Source: CANLBN01 sp965230205 (lineage in GTDB: Bacteria > Pseudomonadota > Gammaproteobacteria > Pseudomonadales > Cellvibrionaceae). Taken from it: a stretch of 64,000 bases of DNA. How positions within the stretch are numbered: the stretch's first letter is position 1; every line of letters begins with the position of its first letter. Of the stretch, positions 1 through 8,989 are shown piece after piece. The notes beneath the pieces are model-generated. The model ran no database searches. It was not told the origin of the DNA and saw only the letters and a program-made list of their open reading frames with translations. The translations under genes were made by a program, and so were the position numbers. The stretch covers positions 1,364,001 to 1,428,000 of the forward strand of contig OZ245996.1 of NCBI GenBank assembly GCA_965230205.1, written 5' to 3'.

Positions 1-1
1 T

Positions 2-385
2 CTATTTGAAATAGATTCAATAAGCTCAATGGATGATGAGCAGTTTGGACCCATTCTACATGTGGCACGCTTTAATGCAGAAGGTCTCGATCAAGTGATC
101 CGTGATATTAATGCTAAAGGCTATGGATTGACATTAGGGGTTCATACTCGCAATAAAACGGTCTACGAAAAGGTTGCTCATTCCATCAATGTTGGTAATG
201 TGTATATCAATCGCAACCAAGTTGGTGCAGTGGTTGGCGTTAATCCTTTTGGCGGCTGTGGTCTTTCTGGTACGGGGCCGAAAGCTGGTGGGCCACATTA
301 TCTACTACGTTTTGCGACAGAGAAAACCATTACAAATAATGTCGCAGCTATTGGCGGTAATATAGATCTACTTAATGCAGTGTAG
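2..385 (+). CDS. putA: PutA-type delta-1-pyrroline-5-carboxylate dehydrogenase, C-terminal end (partial)
   Basis: The reading frame is open from the window edge to TAG at 383-385, so only about the last 127 residues are present. The segment contains FGPILHVARF and later FGGCGLSGTGPKAGGPHYL, the typical closing part of the aldehyde-dehydrogenase domain of bifunctional proline dehydrogenase/P5C dehydrogenase, which oxidises proline to glutamate. The catalytic cysteine and cofactor site lie upstream of the window. Whether the full protein is bifunctional PutA or a stand-alone P5C dehydrogenase cannot be decided here; the PKAGGPHYL ending favours PutA. The protein stops soon after this motif, so it lacks the extra C-terminal domain seen in some long PutA proteins. 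The following genes import amino acids, which fits amino-acid catabolism. Confidence 0.85.
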   Translation, partial: LFEIDSISSMDDEQFGPILHVARFNAEGLDQVIRDINAKGYGLTLGVHTRNKTVYEKVAHSINVGNVYINRNQVGAVVGVNPFGGCGLSGTGPKAGGPHYLLRFATEKTITNNVAAIGGNIDLLNAV

Positions 386-517
386 TGACTTATGTGCAGT
401 AGATTGCTGCAGATAAAAGTAAAGCTCAATCGAATCGTAGTTTTTTACAAGTGATCTCTTGGTGAATGGTGTTTAATTAAGCGACATGCACCGTTAATAA
501 TAATGAGGAAAAAAATA

Positions 518-1348
518 ATGAAGACCAGTAACGTGATATCAAAAATTATATATACAATCTCTATAGGGCTACTTTTTTTTGTAGGTTCTGTGCAAGCTGA
601 TCAATTAGACAAAGTGTTACAAAAAGGCGTCGTTCGTTGTGGGGTGGTTCTGGATTTTCCCCCGATGGGCTATCGTGATGGTGACAACAACCCAGAAGGC
701 TTTGATGTACAGATGTGTAAAGATCTTGCAGCCGCCATGAAGATCAAGCATCAAGTGGTTGGTTTAACCTGGGCTGAGCGTATCCCGGCTTTAGTCTCCG
801 GTAAAATAGATGTAGCTATCGCTTCTTCTTCTGATACCCTTGAGCGGGCACAAACCGTTGGTTTTACCATCCCTTATAATGTTTTTCAATTTGTAGCCGT
901 ATTGGCCCCGGGTGTTAGCGTAAATAGTTGGGAAGATCTTAAAGATCTCCGTGTAGGTGCAGCGGTTGGTACAACCTATGAAAGTGAATTCTTAAACTAT
1001 AAAGAAAAGAACTGGTCAGTTAGTAAAGGTAAATATGTGTCTTTTCAAAGCGAAAACGAATCATTTCTAGCTGTGAAGCAAGGTCAAGTTGATGCGATTA
1101 TTGTGACTGATACCGTTGCGGCTAATAATCTCAAATCAGGTAAGTTTGATGAAGTTAGCCTAGGTCCTGTCGCTCCCTTTGGTGCGGATATCGTTGGCAT
1201 GATGACTAAGAGAAAAGAATTTGGCTGGATCAATTATCTGAATATCTTTATCAATCGCCAAGTACGTTCTGGTCGCCACCAAGAGATATACTCTAAATAT
1301 GTAGGTGGCACTGCCCCTAGCCTTTCTTCTCAAGGCGTCTATTACTAA
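518..1348 (+). CDS. Amino-acid ABC transporter, periplasmic substrate-binding protein
   Basis: Family 3 extracellular solute-binding protein for polar amino acids. The first about 25 residues form a signal peptide with a hydrophobic core (IGLLFFVG) and a cut site after VQA. The mature start has KGVVRCGVVLDFPPMGYRD and later EGFDVQMCKDLA, typical of this family. I chose ATG 518 because GAGG at 505-508 is well placed before it; an in-frame ATG at 503 overlaps that ribosome site. It is the first gene of a transporter operon with two permeases and an ATPase. A hairpin in the gap after it may let this gene be made in excess, as is common for binding proteins. The exact amino acid bound is unknown. 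Confidence 0.88.
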   Translation: MKTSNVISKIIYTISIGLLFFVGSVQADQLDKVLQKGVVRCGVVLDFPPMGYRDGDNNPEGFDVQMCKDLAAAMKIKHQVVGLTWAERIPALVSGKIDVAIASSSDTLERAQTVGFTIPYNVFQFVAVLAPGVSVNSWEDLKDLRVGAAVGTTYESEFLNYKEKNWSVSKGKYVSFQSENESFLAVKQGQVDAIIVTDTVAANNLKSGKFDEVSLGPVAPFGADIVGMMTKRKEFGWINYLNIFINRQVRSGRHQEIYSKYVGGTAPSLSSQGVYY

Positions 1349-1387
1349 ATTTTATTATCTATTTATATTTGTAGCTTGCTACTTGGA

Positions 1388-1437
1388 AAGCTATGCCGCG
1401 TGACATCAATAATAATAGCGACATAGCTTATAATTTT
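1388..1437 (+). terminator. Intercistronic hairpin after the binding-protein gene
   Basis: AAGCTATG at 1388-1395 and CATAGCTT at 1422-1429 form a perfect 8-bp stem, followed by TATAATTTTT. It lies in the 122-bp gap between the binding-protein and permease genes. Such hairpins commonly stabilise the upstream message or partly stop transcription. The role is inferred; the inverted repeat is directly visible. Confidence 0.5.
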
Positions 1438-1470
1438 TCAGGTCTAAGAGTATATTGATGAGCATATTTT

Positions 1471-2133
1471 ATGGACTATGAATTTCTTTGGCGTCCAGTT
1501 TTTCAAGCGCTCCCACAATTATTGAAGGCATCATTAGTTACGATTGAGGTGTCTATTCTCTCAATGGCGATAGGGCTGATCATTGCGCTATTTCTATTTT
1601 TTGCCAGAGAGTCTACTGTTTGGATTGCTAGATTTTTTGCCAATATCTGGATCGAGATAGCCAGAAACACACCAGCCTTATTTCAGTTGTTCTTCTTTAA
1701 ATTTGGCTTAGGTGCTATCGGCATTATTATTGATTCTTATATTACTGTTGTTATGGCGCTTGCATTTAACACAGCAGGCTATATGGCAGAAACATTTCGT
1801 GGCGGGTTTAAAGCGATTCCCAGCTCGCAGTTAAATTCTGCTCGATCATTGGGAATGACATTTGTGCAAGCGCAATGTTACGTTGTGATTCCTCAAGTAT
1901 TACGCGCAGTTTGGCATCCGATGACAAATCAATTTATTTGGGTGATGTTGCTAACATCATTGGGTATGTTAGTGGGCTTGCGAGAACTGTCAGGTGAAAC
2001 CCAGTTTTTATATTCAAAAACATTTCGAGCATTTGAATTCTTTGCAGTTACAGCCCTTATTTACTATTGCATCGCCAAGTTGATGTTGCTGTTATTTCGA
2101 TTAATTGCTTGGCGCTTGTTTAGGGGGCAGTAA
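1471..2133 (+). CDS. Amino-acid ABC transporter permease (HisM/GlnP family)
   Basis: Inner-membrane permease of the polar amino-acid uptake family, 220 residues. It has about five hydrophobic segments, beginning near residues 15-45 (LLKASLVTIEVSIL). The cytoplasmic EAA loop that contacts the ATPase is visible as ETFRGGFKAIPSSQLNSARS. It pairs with the next gene, three bases downstream, to make a two-permease pore, and with the ATPase that follows. No strong ribosome site precedes ATG 1471, but no better in-frame start is visible. Confidence 0.88.
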   Translation: MDYEFLWRPVFQALPQLLKASLVTIEVSILSMAIGLIIALFLFFARESTVWIARFFANIWIEIARNTPALFQLFFFKFGLGAIGIIIDSYITVVMALAFNTAGYMAETFRGGFKAIPSSQLNSARSLGMTFVQAQCYVVIPQVLRAVWHPMTNQFIWVMLLTSLGMLVGLRELSGETQFLYSKTFRAFEFFAVTALIYYCIAKLMLLLFRLIAWRLFRGQ

Positions 2134-2136
2134 ACT

Positions 2137-2793
2137 ATGGCTATTAATGTTTTTTCTGAACTTCAGCCCAAAGACCTCCTGTTTCTTGGAGAGGCTGCCC
2201 TGAGAACATTGGAAATTTCTCTAACAGCGATTGGTATAGGCAGTTTGTTTGGTGTTGTTTTTGGTTGGATGATGTCAGAGGGAAATCGTATTATCACTTT
2301 TATTATTAACGCGATACTGGATATCTTTCGTAGCGTCCCGTTGATCATACAGCTCATTCTTTTTGATAGTTTTATTTCGATTGCCGGCTATCCCTTGCCC
2401 GCATTCGTATCGGGGACGATCGTGCTCTCTGTTTATACTGCGGCATTGGTTGCCAATGTTGCTCGCGGAGGGGTTGAAGCTGTGCCAGCAAGTTTGCGAA
2501 GAGCATCTCGCTCATTAGGCTTGAGTTATTGGCAAGATCTACGATACATAGTCTGGCCTGTTGGTTTGCGAGCCGTATTCCCTTCATGGATTGGTGTAGC
2601 ATTAAGTGTTGTTAAAGATTCAGCATTGGTATCAGTCATTGGCTACGTCGAATTATTAAAAGCATCGCAAATACTTATTACCCGAACACAAGATACCTTT
2701 GTTATTTTGACAATAGCAGGCTTGTTTTACTTTGCCTTGTCTTACCCTATTTCCAAGGCCAGCGAATATATTGAAAGAAGGTGGAATCAGTGA
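2137..2793 (+). CDS. Amino-acid ABC transporter permease (second subunit)
   Basis: Second inner-membrane permease of the same importer, 218 residues with about five membrane segments. The EAA loop reads ARGGVEAVPASLRRASRSLG. It starts three bases after the previous stop, and its own stop overlaps the likely start of the ATPase gene, so the four transport genes are surely one operon. As with its partner, substrate choice is set mainly by the binding protein and is not readable from the permease. Confidence 0.88.
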   Translation: MAINVFSELQPKDLLFLGEAALRTLEISLTAIGIGSLFGVVFGWMMSEGNRIITFIINAILDIFRSVPLIIQLILFDSFISIAGYPLPAFVSGTIVLSVYTAALVANVARGGVEAVPASLRRASRSLGLSYWQDLRYIVWPVGLRAVFPSWIGVALSVVKDSALVSVIGYVELLKASQILITRTQDTFVILTIAGLFYFALSYPISKASEYIERRWNQ

Positions 2794-3512
2794 TTGAAAT
2801 AAAAGAATTAAAAAAGTCTTTTGGTGAGTTGCAAGTATTAAAAGGCATTGATTTAACGGTTAATAATGGTGAAGTGTTAAGTGTCATTGGTTCATCTGGC
2901 TCGGGTAAATCGACTCTGTTGTACTGTATTAATGCCCTTGAACCTATTGATTCGGGTTCTATCCTGGTAGACAGTATCAGCGTTCATGATAAATCAACCG
3001 ATGTAAATAAACTTCGCCAAAAAATCGGCATGGTTTTCCAGCAGTTCAATATGTTCCCTCATCTGACGGCACAAGAGAATGTGGCTCTCGCACCACGTAA
3101 AGTAAAAAAAATGTCAAAGAAAGATGCCATGGATTTAGCGGCACGACAATTAGAACATGTAGGGCTTGGCCAAAAAGTAGATTCTTATCCCAGTGCGCTG
3201 TCTGGTGGGCAGCAACAACGCGTAGCAATTGCAAGAGCATTGGCAATGGAACCTTCCTATATGCTATTTGATGAGGCAACTTCTGCATTGGATCCAGAAT
3301 TAGTCGGTGAAGTGGAAGATACGATGCGAATGTTGGCTAAAGAAGGTATGACAATGATACTGGTCACTCATGAGATTAATTTTGCCAGAGATGTTTCAGA
3401 TAGAATCGCTTTTTTTCATCAGGGTCGAATGGAAGAGATTAATTCACCGGATCAATTAATTAATCACCCTGCCAGTGAACACACGGCGAAATTCTTATCA
3501 AATGTTCGCTAG
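2790..3512 (+). CDS. Amino-acid ABC transporter ATP-binding protein
   Basis: Cytoplasmic ATPase that powers the importer. Walker A is GSSGSGKST, the signature is LSGGQQQR, and Walker B runs into YMLFDEATSALDPE; the switch histidine follows in LVTHE. Two GTG starts are possible. GTG 2790 overlaps the upstream stop as GTGA and has AAGG about eight bases before it, so I prefer it; the longer form starting with GTG 2781 would add three residues (MES). Length, about 240 residues, is normal for the GlnQ/HisP group. The next gene starts just after this stop and may be co-transcribed. Confidence 0.9.
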   Translation: MIEIKELKKSFGELQVLKGIDLTVNNGEVLSVIGSSGSGKSTLLYCINALEPIDSGSILVDSISVHDKSTDVNKLRQKIGMVFQQFNMFPHLTAQENVALAPRKVKKMSKKDAMDLAARQLEHVGLGQKVDSYPSALSGGQQQRVAIARALAMEPSYMLFDEATSALDPELVGEVEDTMRMLAKEGMTMILVTHEINFARDVSDRIAFFHQGRMEEINSPDQLINHPASEHTAKFLSNVR

Positions 3513-3518
3513 CTTTTT

Positions 3519-4418
3519 GTGAAAGAAAATCATAAAGCCGTCGTTTATGCATTGATTGCTGTTGCTATGTGGTCGACGGTTGCTACGGCATTTAAACTTA
3601 GCCTTCAGCAAATGACATTGCTACAGTTGCTGACTGGAGCATCATTTTTTTCACTGTTAATTCTCGGTGGCTGTTTGTTATATCGTGGAGAATTCTCTGT
3701 AGCAATCGATACTTTTCCACAACATGTGAAAACTATTTTTTTATTGGCATTATTAAACCCCGTTTTATATTACATTATTTTATTGAAAGCTTATGACTTG
3801 CTGCCGGCTCAAGTAGCCCAGTCAATTAACTATACCTGGGCGATCACACTGACATTGCTTTCGGTTCCTATTTTAAAACACAAGCTTAATTTGAGAGATG
3901 CCGTAGCAATAATACTGGGATATATCGGTGTGGTTTGCATTGCCTTTGGCGGTAAAGGCGTTACTGGAGTTATCAATGTGTTCGGTGTTTTTCTTGCGCT
4001 ACTGAGTACAGTTATCTGGGCGAGCTATTGGCTACTTAATGCGCGTGATAAGCGACCACCATTGATTAAGCTTTTTCAAAGTTTTTTATTGGCCTTGCCA
4101 ATATTATTGCTGCTGACATTTTCTATCGATGGTTTTGCTCAATACCTTGCCGTTAGCACATGGCTGTATGCTTTATATCTTGGTGTGTTTGAAATGGGGC
4201 TTGCGTTTATTTTTTGGCAGTTGGCAATGCACCATACCGATCGAGTGAGTAAAATTAGCACCTTAATCTTTTTGTCCCCTCTGTTAAGCCTTTTTATTAT
4301 TAATCATGTGTTGGGAGAAGCGATCCATGTATTAACACTTATAGGTTTAGGGTTAATTATTGGTGGTATTTTATATCAGCAATACCCAGAGATTTTTACA
4401 GAAAATAAAATCCGCTAA
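3519..4418 (+). CDS. EamA/DMT-family transporter
   Basis: Integral membrane protein of 299 residues with about ten hydrophobic helices in two repeated halves, the layout of the drug/metabolite transporter superfamily. The opening segment (AVVYALIAVAMWSTVATAFK) is typical of EamA repeats. These proteins usually export amino acids or related metabolites. The start is GTG 3519, six bases after the ATPase stop, with no clear ribosome site, which suggests translational coupling to the importer operon. The substrate is unknown. Placement with an amino-acid importer and a PutA-type gene suggests amino-acid traffic, which is inference only. Confidence 0.8.
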   Translation: MKENHKAVVYALIAVAMWSTVATAFKLSLQQMTLLQLLTGASFFSLLILGGCLLYRGEFSVAIDTFPQHVKTIFLLALLNPVLYYIILLKAYDLLPAQVAQSINYTWAITLTLLSVPILKHKLNLRDAVAIILGYIGVVCIAFGGKGVTGVINVFGVFLALLSTVIWASYWLLNARDKRPPLIKLFQSFLLALPILLLLTFSIDGFAQYLAVSTWLYALYLGVFEMGLAFIFWQLAMHHTDRVSKISTLIFLSPLLSLFIINHVLGEAIHVLTLIGLGLIIGGILYQQYPEIFTENKIR

Positions 4419-4547
4419 GCAGAGTTAACGATGATAGCAAGTAAAGACGTCCAGAAACGTCAAATCAATAAGTCAAACAAGTAGCAGTAATTAATGTTTT
4501 TGCATTATCTTTAGTGGTGTTTTGGGACTGGTATTTCTTCTTTCATT

Positions 4548-5033
4548 TTATTGGCATTGTTTGCATAAGCCAGTCACTTCCAGCCACTGCTGTTTGGATG
4601 AAAAGTTGATTTCTTTCGCTGCTTTGTCTATTTGTACCGACAATGAGGAATCGATCACCTCTTGAGTATTATGACATTCACTACAAATGAAAAAATAATT
4701 AGACTGCTGATTAGAGTGTTGTGAGCTAGATTGATGGGAATGTGGGCTAGTACAACCAATATAAGCATTTAATGAGTTAATGCGGTGGATTAAGCCTAAA
4801 TCCAGTAAAAACTCCAGCGCACGATAAACCGTTGGCGGTGCGATTCGCCGTTGTGACTTTTCACTTAGCATATCCATTAATGCATAAGCCCTTAAAGGCT
4901 TATGGCTTTCCCAAATCAACAATAGCACTTGTTCTCTAAGAGCAGTTAATTTTGCCCCATGCTTTTCGCAAATCGCTTTTGCTGCTGAAAGCGCATCATC
5001 TATGCATGTTTGGTGGTTGTGGCAATCATTCAT
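4548..5033 (-). CDS. zur: Fur-family transcriptional repressor, Zur-like
   Basis: Metal-sensing repressor of 161 residues. The N-terminal winged helix includes LTALREQVLLLIWESHKPL and PPTVYRALEFLLDLGLIHRI. The C-terminal part has two cysteine pairs (CSEC near 116-119 and CKQC at the end) that hold structural zinc. The early CEKHGAKLTALR and the poor conservation of the histidine-rich iron site fit Zur, the zinc uptake regulator, better than Fur. A histidine- and serine-rich loop (about residues 94-108) lies between domains and could bind metal. No znuABC genes are in the window. A palindrome about 50 bp upstream of the start may be its own operator. Confidence 0.8.
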   Translation of the reverse strand: MNDCHNHQTCIDDALSAAKAICEKHGAKLTALREQVLLLIWESHKPLRAYALMDMLSEKSQRRIAPPTVYRALEFLLDLGLIHRINSLNAYIGCTSPHSHQSSSQHSNQQSNYFFICSECHNTQEVIDSSLSVQIDKAAKEINFSSKQQWLEVTGLCKQCQ

Positions 5034-5082
5034 AGAGCTTATGACCTGTTAACAATAGCGAGGTAGTAACTGTATATTTAAT

Positions 5083-5100
5083 ATTATGATATATCATTAT
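5083..5100. promoter_or_regulatory. Palindromic Fur/Zur-type operator candidate
   Basis: ATGATATATCAT at 5086-5097 is a perfect palindrome, and flanking bases extend the symmetry with one mismatch. The surrounding sequence resembles a Fur-family box with one extra central base. It lies about 50 bp upstream of the zur-like start, a suitable place for self-repression. Binding is inferred. Confidence 0.45.
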
Positions 5101-5232
5101 GATGTGGGGCTGAAAATTTATTTCTTCTTGATACTTGGTAATGAAGTATCGAGGTTGTTAGGTAGGACTGTAATTAAAAGCTGTGTTTCTAAGGCCCTTT
5201 GTGGCCTTTGAGTAGTATTTTTAGTTAGGTAG

Positions 5233-5495
5233 CAGCGTGGAGGTATTTATTCGCAGCGTTTTCATTTAATTCAATGGGGAAAAGATGTGTATGCGTTGAC
5301 TAAAGTTAAAGGAGCTCCGCTAGCCAGAAGTAATATTTTCAGAGAGGAAGGTTAGAACAGCCAATTAGCTGATAAATTGGCTGACGATATTAGTGTCAAT
5401 GCCGCAATGTTGGTCCTATGGGTGCGACCTTAACTGACGGCGCAGGCGACGTTATCTGGCGATTGGCGGATACATTGATCGCTTGCTTAAAATAA
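5233..5495 (+). pseudogene. Decayed ORF remnant, identity unknown
   Basis: The gap between the zur-like gene and the next gene holds protein-like sequence that is broken. One frame is open from 5233 (encoding WGKDVYALTKVKGAPLARS) to TAG at 5353, continues in the same frame with QLADKLADDISVNAAML, and the end (GPMGATLTDGAGDVIWRLAD) lies in another frame up to TAA at 5493-5495. One in-frame stop and one frameshift therefore separate three plausible pieces. I do not recognise the family. It could also be chance open frames, but the sensible amino-acid composition across the breaks favours a dead gene. Confidence 0.35.
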
Positions 5496-5497
5496 TA

Positions 5498-5791
5498 TTA
5501 CATCGCGGCGCGTTGTTCGGCCATGTTAGAACTTACTTTGTCATAAATGACTTCGGGTAGCATCAAACCCCTGCCTTGCAGGTATTCCCGTTGCTCTTGC
5601 TCTAACTCGTTAGTAAAACGACCAAAATGCTTAAAGATATTAGCATCGGGTGATGTGGAGCTATAACGTAGTAAAGAGAATATAGACTTTTGGTCAGATA
5701 AACGATGGCGCACGCCAGTCTTGTCTCTCACAGCTTTGGATAGCTGTTGTAATTGGTATACCGCTGTTTGGGAAAAAACTAAGGATTTCAT
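5498..5791 (-). CDS. Small conserved-looking protein of unknown function
   Basis: Encodes 97 residues with no signal peptide and no membrane segment. The N-terminus (MKSLVFSQTAVYQLQQLSKA) is amphipathic and probably helical; charged residues are frequent, and the C-terminus is also likely helical. I do not recognise a family. It is divergent from polA, with 340 bp between them. The ORF has a normal ATG and a composition like its neighbours, so I consider it a real gene, but nothing in the sequence gives its role. Confidence 0.6.
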   Translation of the reverse strand: MKSLVFSQTAVYQLQQLSKAVRDKTGVRHRLSDQKSIFSLLRYSSTSPDANIFKHFGRFTNELEQEQREYLQGRGLMLPEVIYDKVSSNMAEQRAAM

Positions 5792-6131
5792 TAAAAGCCC
5801 CTGTTAAAGAGAGTGAAACAAAAATACAAAAACCCAATGCACCAAACATCTAGCACATATTGTAAGTGTAGATGAAAGATAATTTTTTGCTGTGATTAAA
5901 TGCGACAACATTTGAGACTTTATTGGCAAAAAAACTAAAGAAACAGGCAAAATAGTAAAAACTTAAGCTTCGGAGCTAAAACAGCTTACTTCAGTAAAGA
6001 TGAAAAGCAGCATTTAACCTACATTGCTGACTCCTTTTAGAAAGATAATGCTAAGCCATGGCTTAGGTGGCAGCTTTCTATTATCCTTACCGCCCTGCCC
6101 ATTTCTTTAACAATAATCGAGATTTTTAACT
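5792..6131. other. Intergenic region upstream of polA with a long hairpin
   Basis: No convincing gene. The clearest structure is at 6039-6079: an outer stem AGAAAG (6039-6044) with CTTTCT (6074-6079) around a perfect 16-bp palindrome at 6051-6066 (CTAAGCCATGGCTTAG). No run of T follows it, so it is not a standard terminator. It may be a leader-RNA structure for polA or a cruciform-prone repeat. Confidence 0.4.
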
Positions 6132-8894
6132 ATGGCTGAAGCAACATCAAAACCAGTGATTTTGGTTGATGGCTCCTCTTACCTTTATCGAGCTTTCCAT
6201 GCTCTGCCACCATTAACCAACTCAAAAGGTCAACCGACAGGCGCAGTTAAAGGCGTCATCAGTATGTTGCGTCGCCTGCAGAAGGATTATCCAGAAAGCA
6301 CGGTAGTCGTTGTGTTTGATGCCAAAGGCAAAACCTTTCGCGATGATATTTTTAAAGAATACAAAGCCAACCGCCCTTCTATGCCGGATGATCTCCGGCC
6401 ACAAGTTCAACCCATACACGATATTGTTAAAGCCATGGGCTTACCGTTATTAATAGAAGAAGGTGTAGAAGCCGACGATGTGATAGGTACATTAGCCCAG
6501 CAGGCAACTGTCGCTAAACAGCCAGTGGTGATTTCTACTGGCGATAAAGATATGGCGCAATTGGTCAATGAACAAATCACCTTGGTTAATACCATGAGTG
6601 ATACTTTATTGGATATTGAAGGGGTAAAAGCAAAGTTTGGCATACCGCCCGAACTGATTATCGATTATTTAGCACTGATGGGCGATAAGGTCGACAATAT
6701 TCCTGGTGTCCCCGGGGTTGGAGAAAAAACAGCCTTAGCATTACTTCAGGAATTAGGCAGCCTAGATAATATCTATAGTGATTTAGAGGCCGTACGGCCA
6801 TTGGGTTTTCGTGGTGCGAAAAAAATGCCGGAAAAGCTGGCAGAGCATGAGGATATGGCGCGTTTGTCCTATTTACTGGCGACGATTAAAACAGATGTAG
6901 CCTTATCCTACGGTATTGGTGATTTAGCACAAAGCCCTGTTGATTCGGAATCCTTATTGACATTGTTTAGCGATATGGAATTTAAGGGATGGGTTAAAGA
7001 GCTTAATCAAGAGCCAACTGAAGGAAGCGGAAAAGCATCTCCGGGAGCGTCAGATGACGAAAGCACCAATGAAGCTAATCCTATTAATAGCCATTATGAG
7101 ACAGTCTTGACCGAAGCTGATTTTGACAAGTGGCTCGTCAAGCTAGAAAAGTCCGAACTATTTGCTTTCGATACAGAAACAACCAGCCTAGATTATATGC
7201 AGGCACGTATTGTGGGAGTGTCATTTGCCGTTGAAGCAGGAGAAGCAGCCTATGTGCCCTGTGGCCATGACTATTTAGATGCGCCGGAGCAATTACCGCT
7301 AGAGTGGGTGTTAGATAAGCTTAAACCTTTATTAGAAAACAAAGATAAAGCTAAAGTCGGTCAAAACTTAAAATATGATCGCAGCGTATTGTTGAATCAC
7401 GGTATTACGTTGAATGGTATAGCCTTTGATACCATGCTTGAATCCTATGTACTCAATGCTACCGCTACACGTCATGATATGGATAGCTTGGCCAAAATGT
7501 ATCTTGATAGAAGTACCATTCATTTTGAGGATATCGCTGGTAAAGGTGCTAAGCAGCTGACCTTTAACCAAATTGCTATTGAAGAAGCCGCTCCTTATGC
7601 TGCCGAAGATGCGGATATTACCTTGCAGCTTCACCGTACATTAATTCCCCAGTTGAATGCAGACCCTAAGCTTCAAGAAGTATTAAGGACTATTGAGATG
7701 CCTTTGGTCTCATTATTGTCAGAAATAGAACGCAACGGTGCAAAAGTCGATGCAAACCTGCTTGGCCAACAAAGCCTTGAGTTGGGAGAGCGTTTAAGCG
7801 AATTGGAAAAACAGGCTTATGAGCTAGCAGGCGAAGAGTTTAATTTAGGGTCGCCAAAGCAATTAGGCGCAGTTCTGTTTGAAAAACTCGGCTTGCCAGT
7901 GCGTAAAAAAACACCTAAAGGTGCTCCCTCAACAGCAGAAGAAGTACTACAAGAGCTGGCCTTGGATTATCCATTGCCTAAAGTACTGATGGAATATAGG
8001 GGACTCTCTAAATTAAAATCGACTTATACCGATAAATTGCCGCAGATGATCAATGCGCAAACAGGCCGTATTCATACCTCTTATCACCAAGCCGTCACTG
8101 CGACGGGCAGATTATCTTCATCTGACCCCAATTTACAAAATATTCCTATTCGTACTGCAGAGGGACGTAGGATTCGCCAAGCTTTTGTTGCACCAGAAGG
8201 CTATAAAGTAGTTGCGGCAGATTATTCCCAGATAGAACTGCGGATCATGGCCCATTTATCTGATGATCCAGGTTTGTTAGAGGCTTTTAATCAAAACCTT
8301 GATGTGCATCGTGCAACCGCAGCAGAAGTATTCGAAACGGATCTGGATCAGGTAACAGATGAGCAGCGGCGAAGTGCAAAAGCAATCAACTTCGGCTTAA
8401 TTTACGGCATGTCTGCCTTTGGCCTGGCTAAGCAGCTAGGTTTAGGGCGAAATGATGCCCAGCAATATATTGATCGCTACTTCGAGCGTTACCCAGGCGT
8501 TAAAACCTATATGGATAACACCAGGCATATAGCTGCAGAGCAAGGCTATGTAGAAACCTTGTTTGGTCGGAGGCTTTACTTGCCTGAAATCAATGCCAGT
8601 AATGGTATGCGTCGTCAGGCAGCAGAACGTGCGGCTATTAATGCGCCTATGCAAGGTACGGCCGCGGATATCATCAAGCGGGCCATGGTGGCAGTCGATG
8701 AGTGGTTAAAAGGGTCGATGTTTGACGCCAAAATGATTATGCAAGTTCATGATGAGCTCGTATTTGAAGTCAAAATCGAGCAAATCGAAGAATTTATTCC
8801 TTTACTCTGTAAAAAAATGTCCGATGCGGCAATATTATCGGTGCCCTTAATCGTTGAAGCTGGAGTTGGTGAGAATTGGGATGAAGCGCATTAA
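6132..8894 (+). CDS. polA: DNA polymerase I
   Basis: Fills gaps and removes RNA primers during replication and repair. All three domains are present in 920 residues. The 5'-3' nuclease (about 1-290) begins VILVDGSSYLYRAFHALPP and keeps STGDKDMAQL and the GVPGVGEKTA helix-hairpin region. The 3'-5' exonuclease (about 325-520) retains its acidic residues in FAFDTETTSLD, QNLKYD and YAAEDADIT, so proofreading should work. The polymerase domain has motif A VAADYSQIELRIMAHLS, motif B RRSAKAINFGLIYG and motif C MQVHDELVFEV. A serine- and acid-rich linker of about 35 residues lies between the two nuclease domains. Start ATG 6132 gives the usual length. Confidence 0.97.
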   Translation: MAEATSKPVILVDGSSYLYRAFHALPPLTNSKGQPTGAVKGVISMLRRLQKDYPESTVVVVFDAKGKTFRDDIFKEYKANRPSMPDDLRPQVQPIHDIVKAMGLPLLIEEGVEADDVIGTLAQQATVAKQPVVISTGDKDMAQLVNEQITLVNTMSDTLLDIEGVKAKFGIPPELIIDYLALMGDKVDNIPGVPGVGEKTALALLQELGSLDNIYSDLEAVRPLGFRGAKKMPEKLAEHEDMARLSYLLATIKTDVALSYGIGDLAQSPVDSESLLTLFSDMEFKGWVKELNQEPTEGSGKASPGASDDESTNEANPINSHYETVLTEADFDKWLVKLEKSELFAFDTETTSLDYMQARIVGVSFAVEAGEAAYVPCGHDYLDAPEQLPLEWVLDKLKPLLENKDKAKVGQNLKYDRSVLLNHGITLNGIAFDTMLESYVLNATATRHDMDSLAKMYLDRSTIHFEDIAGKGAKQLTFNQIAIEEAAPYAAEDADITLQLHRTLIPQLNADPKLQEVLRTIEMPLVSLLSEIERNGAKVDANLLGQQSLELGERLSELEKQAYELAGEEFNLGSPKQLGAVLFEKLGLPVRKKTPKGAPSTAEEVLQELALDYPLPKVLMEYRGLSKLKSTYTDKLPQMINAQTGRIHTSYHQAVTATGRLSSSDPNLQNIPIRTAEGRRIRQAFVAPEGYKVVAADYSQIELRIMAHLSDDPGLLEAFNQNLDVHRATAAEVFETDLDQVTDEQRRSAKAINFGLIYGMSAFGLAKQLGLGRNDAQQYIDRYFERYPGVKTYMDNTRHIAAEQGYVETLFGRRLYLPEINASNGMRRQAAERAAINAPMQGTAADIIKRAMVAVDEWLKGSMFDAKMIMQVHDELVFEVKIEQIEEFIPLLCKKMSDAAILSVPLIVEAGVGENWDEAH

Positions 8895-8989
8895 ATGATT
8901 CATAGAGGCTCATTCATAGTTTAATTATTATGCTTTTGGCGCTATTTATCCTATTTGAATCTCTAATTTTAGTGCTTGGTTTTAGCCTT

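Noticed and set aside
5034..5232. Small RNA between the zur-like gene and the broken ORF
   Set aside because: Only a short AAGGCC/GGCCTT hairpin near 5190 is visible, with no promoter and poor T tail.
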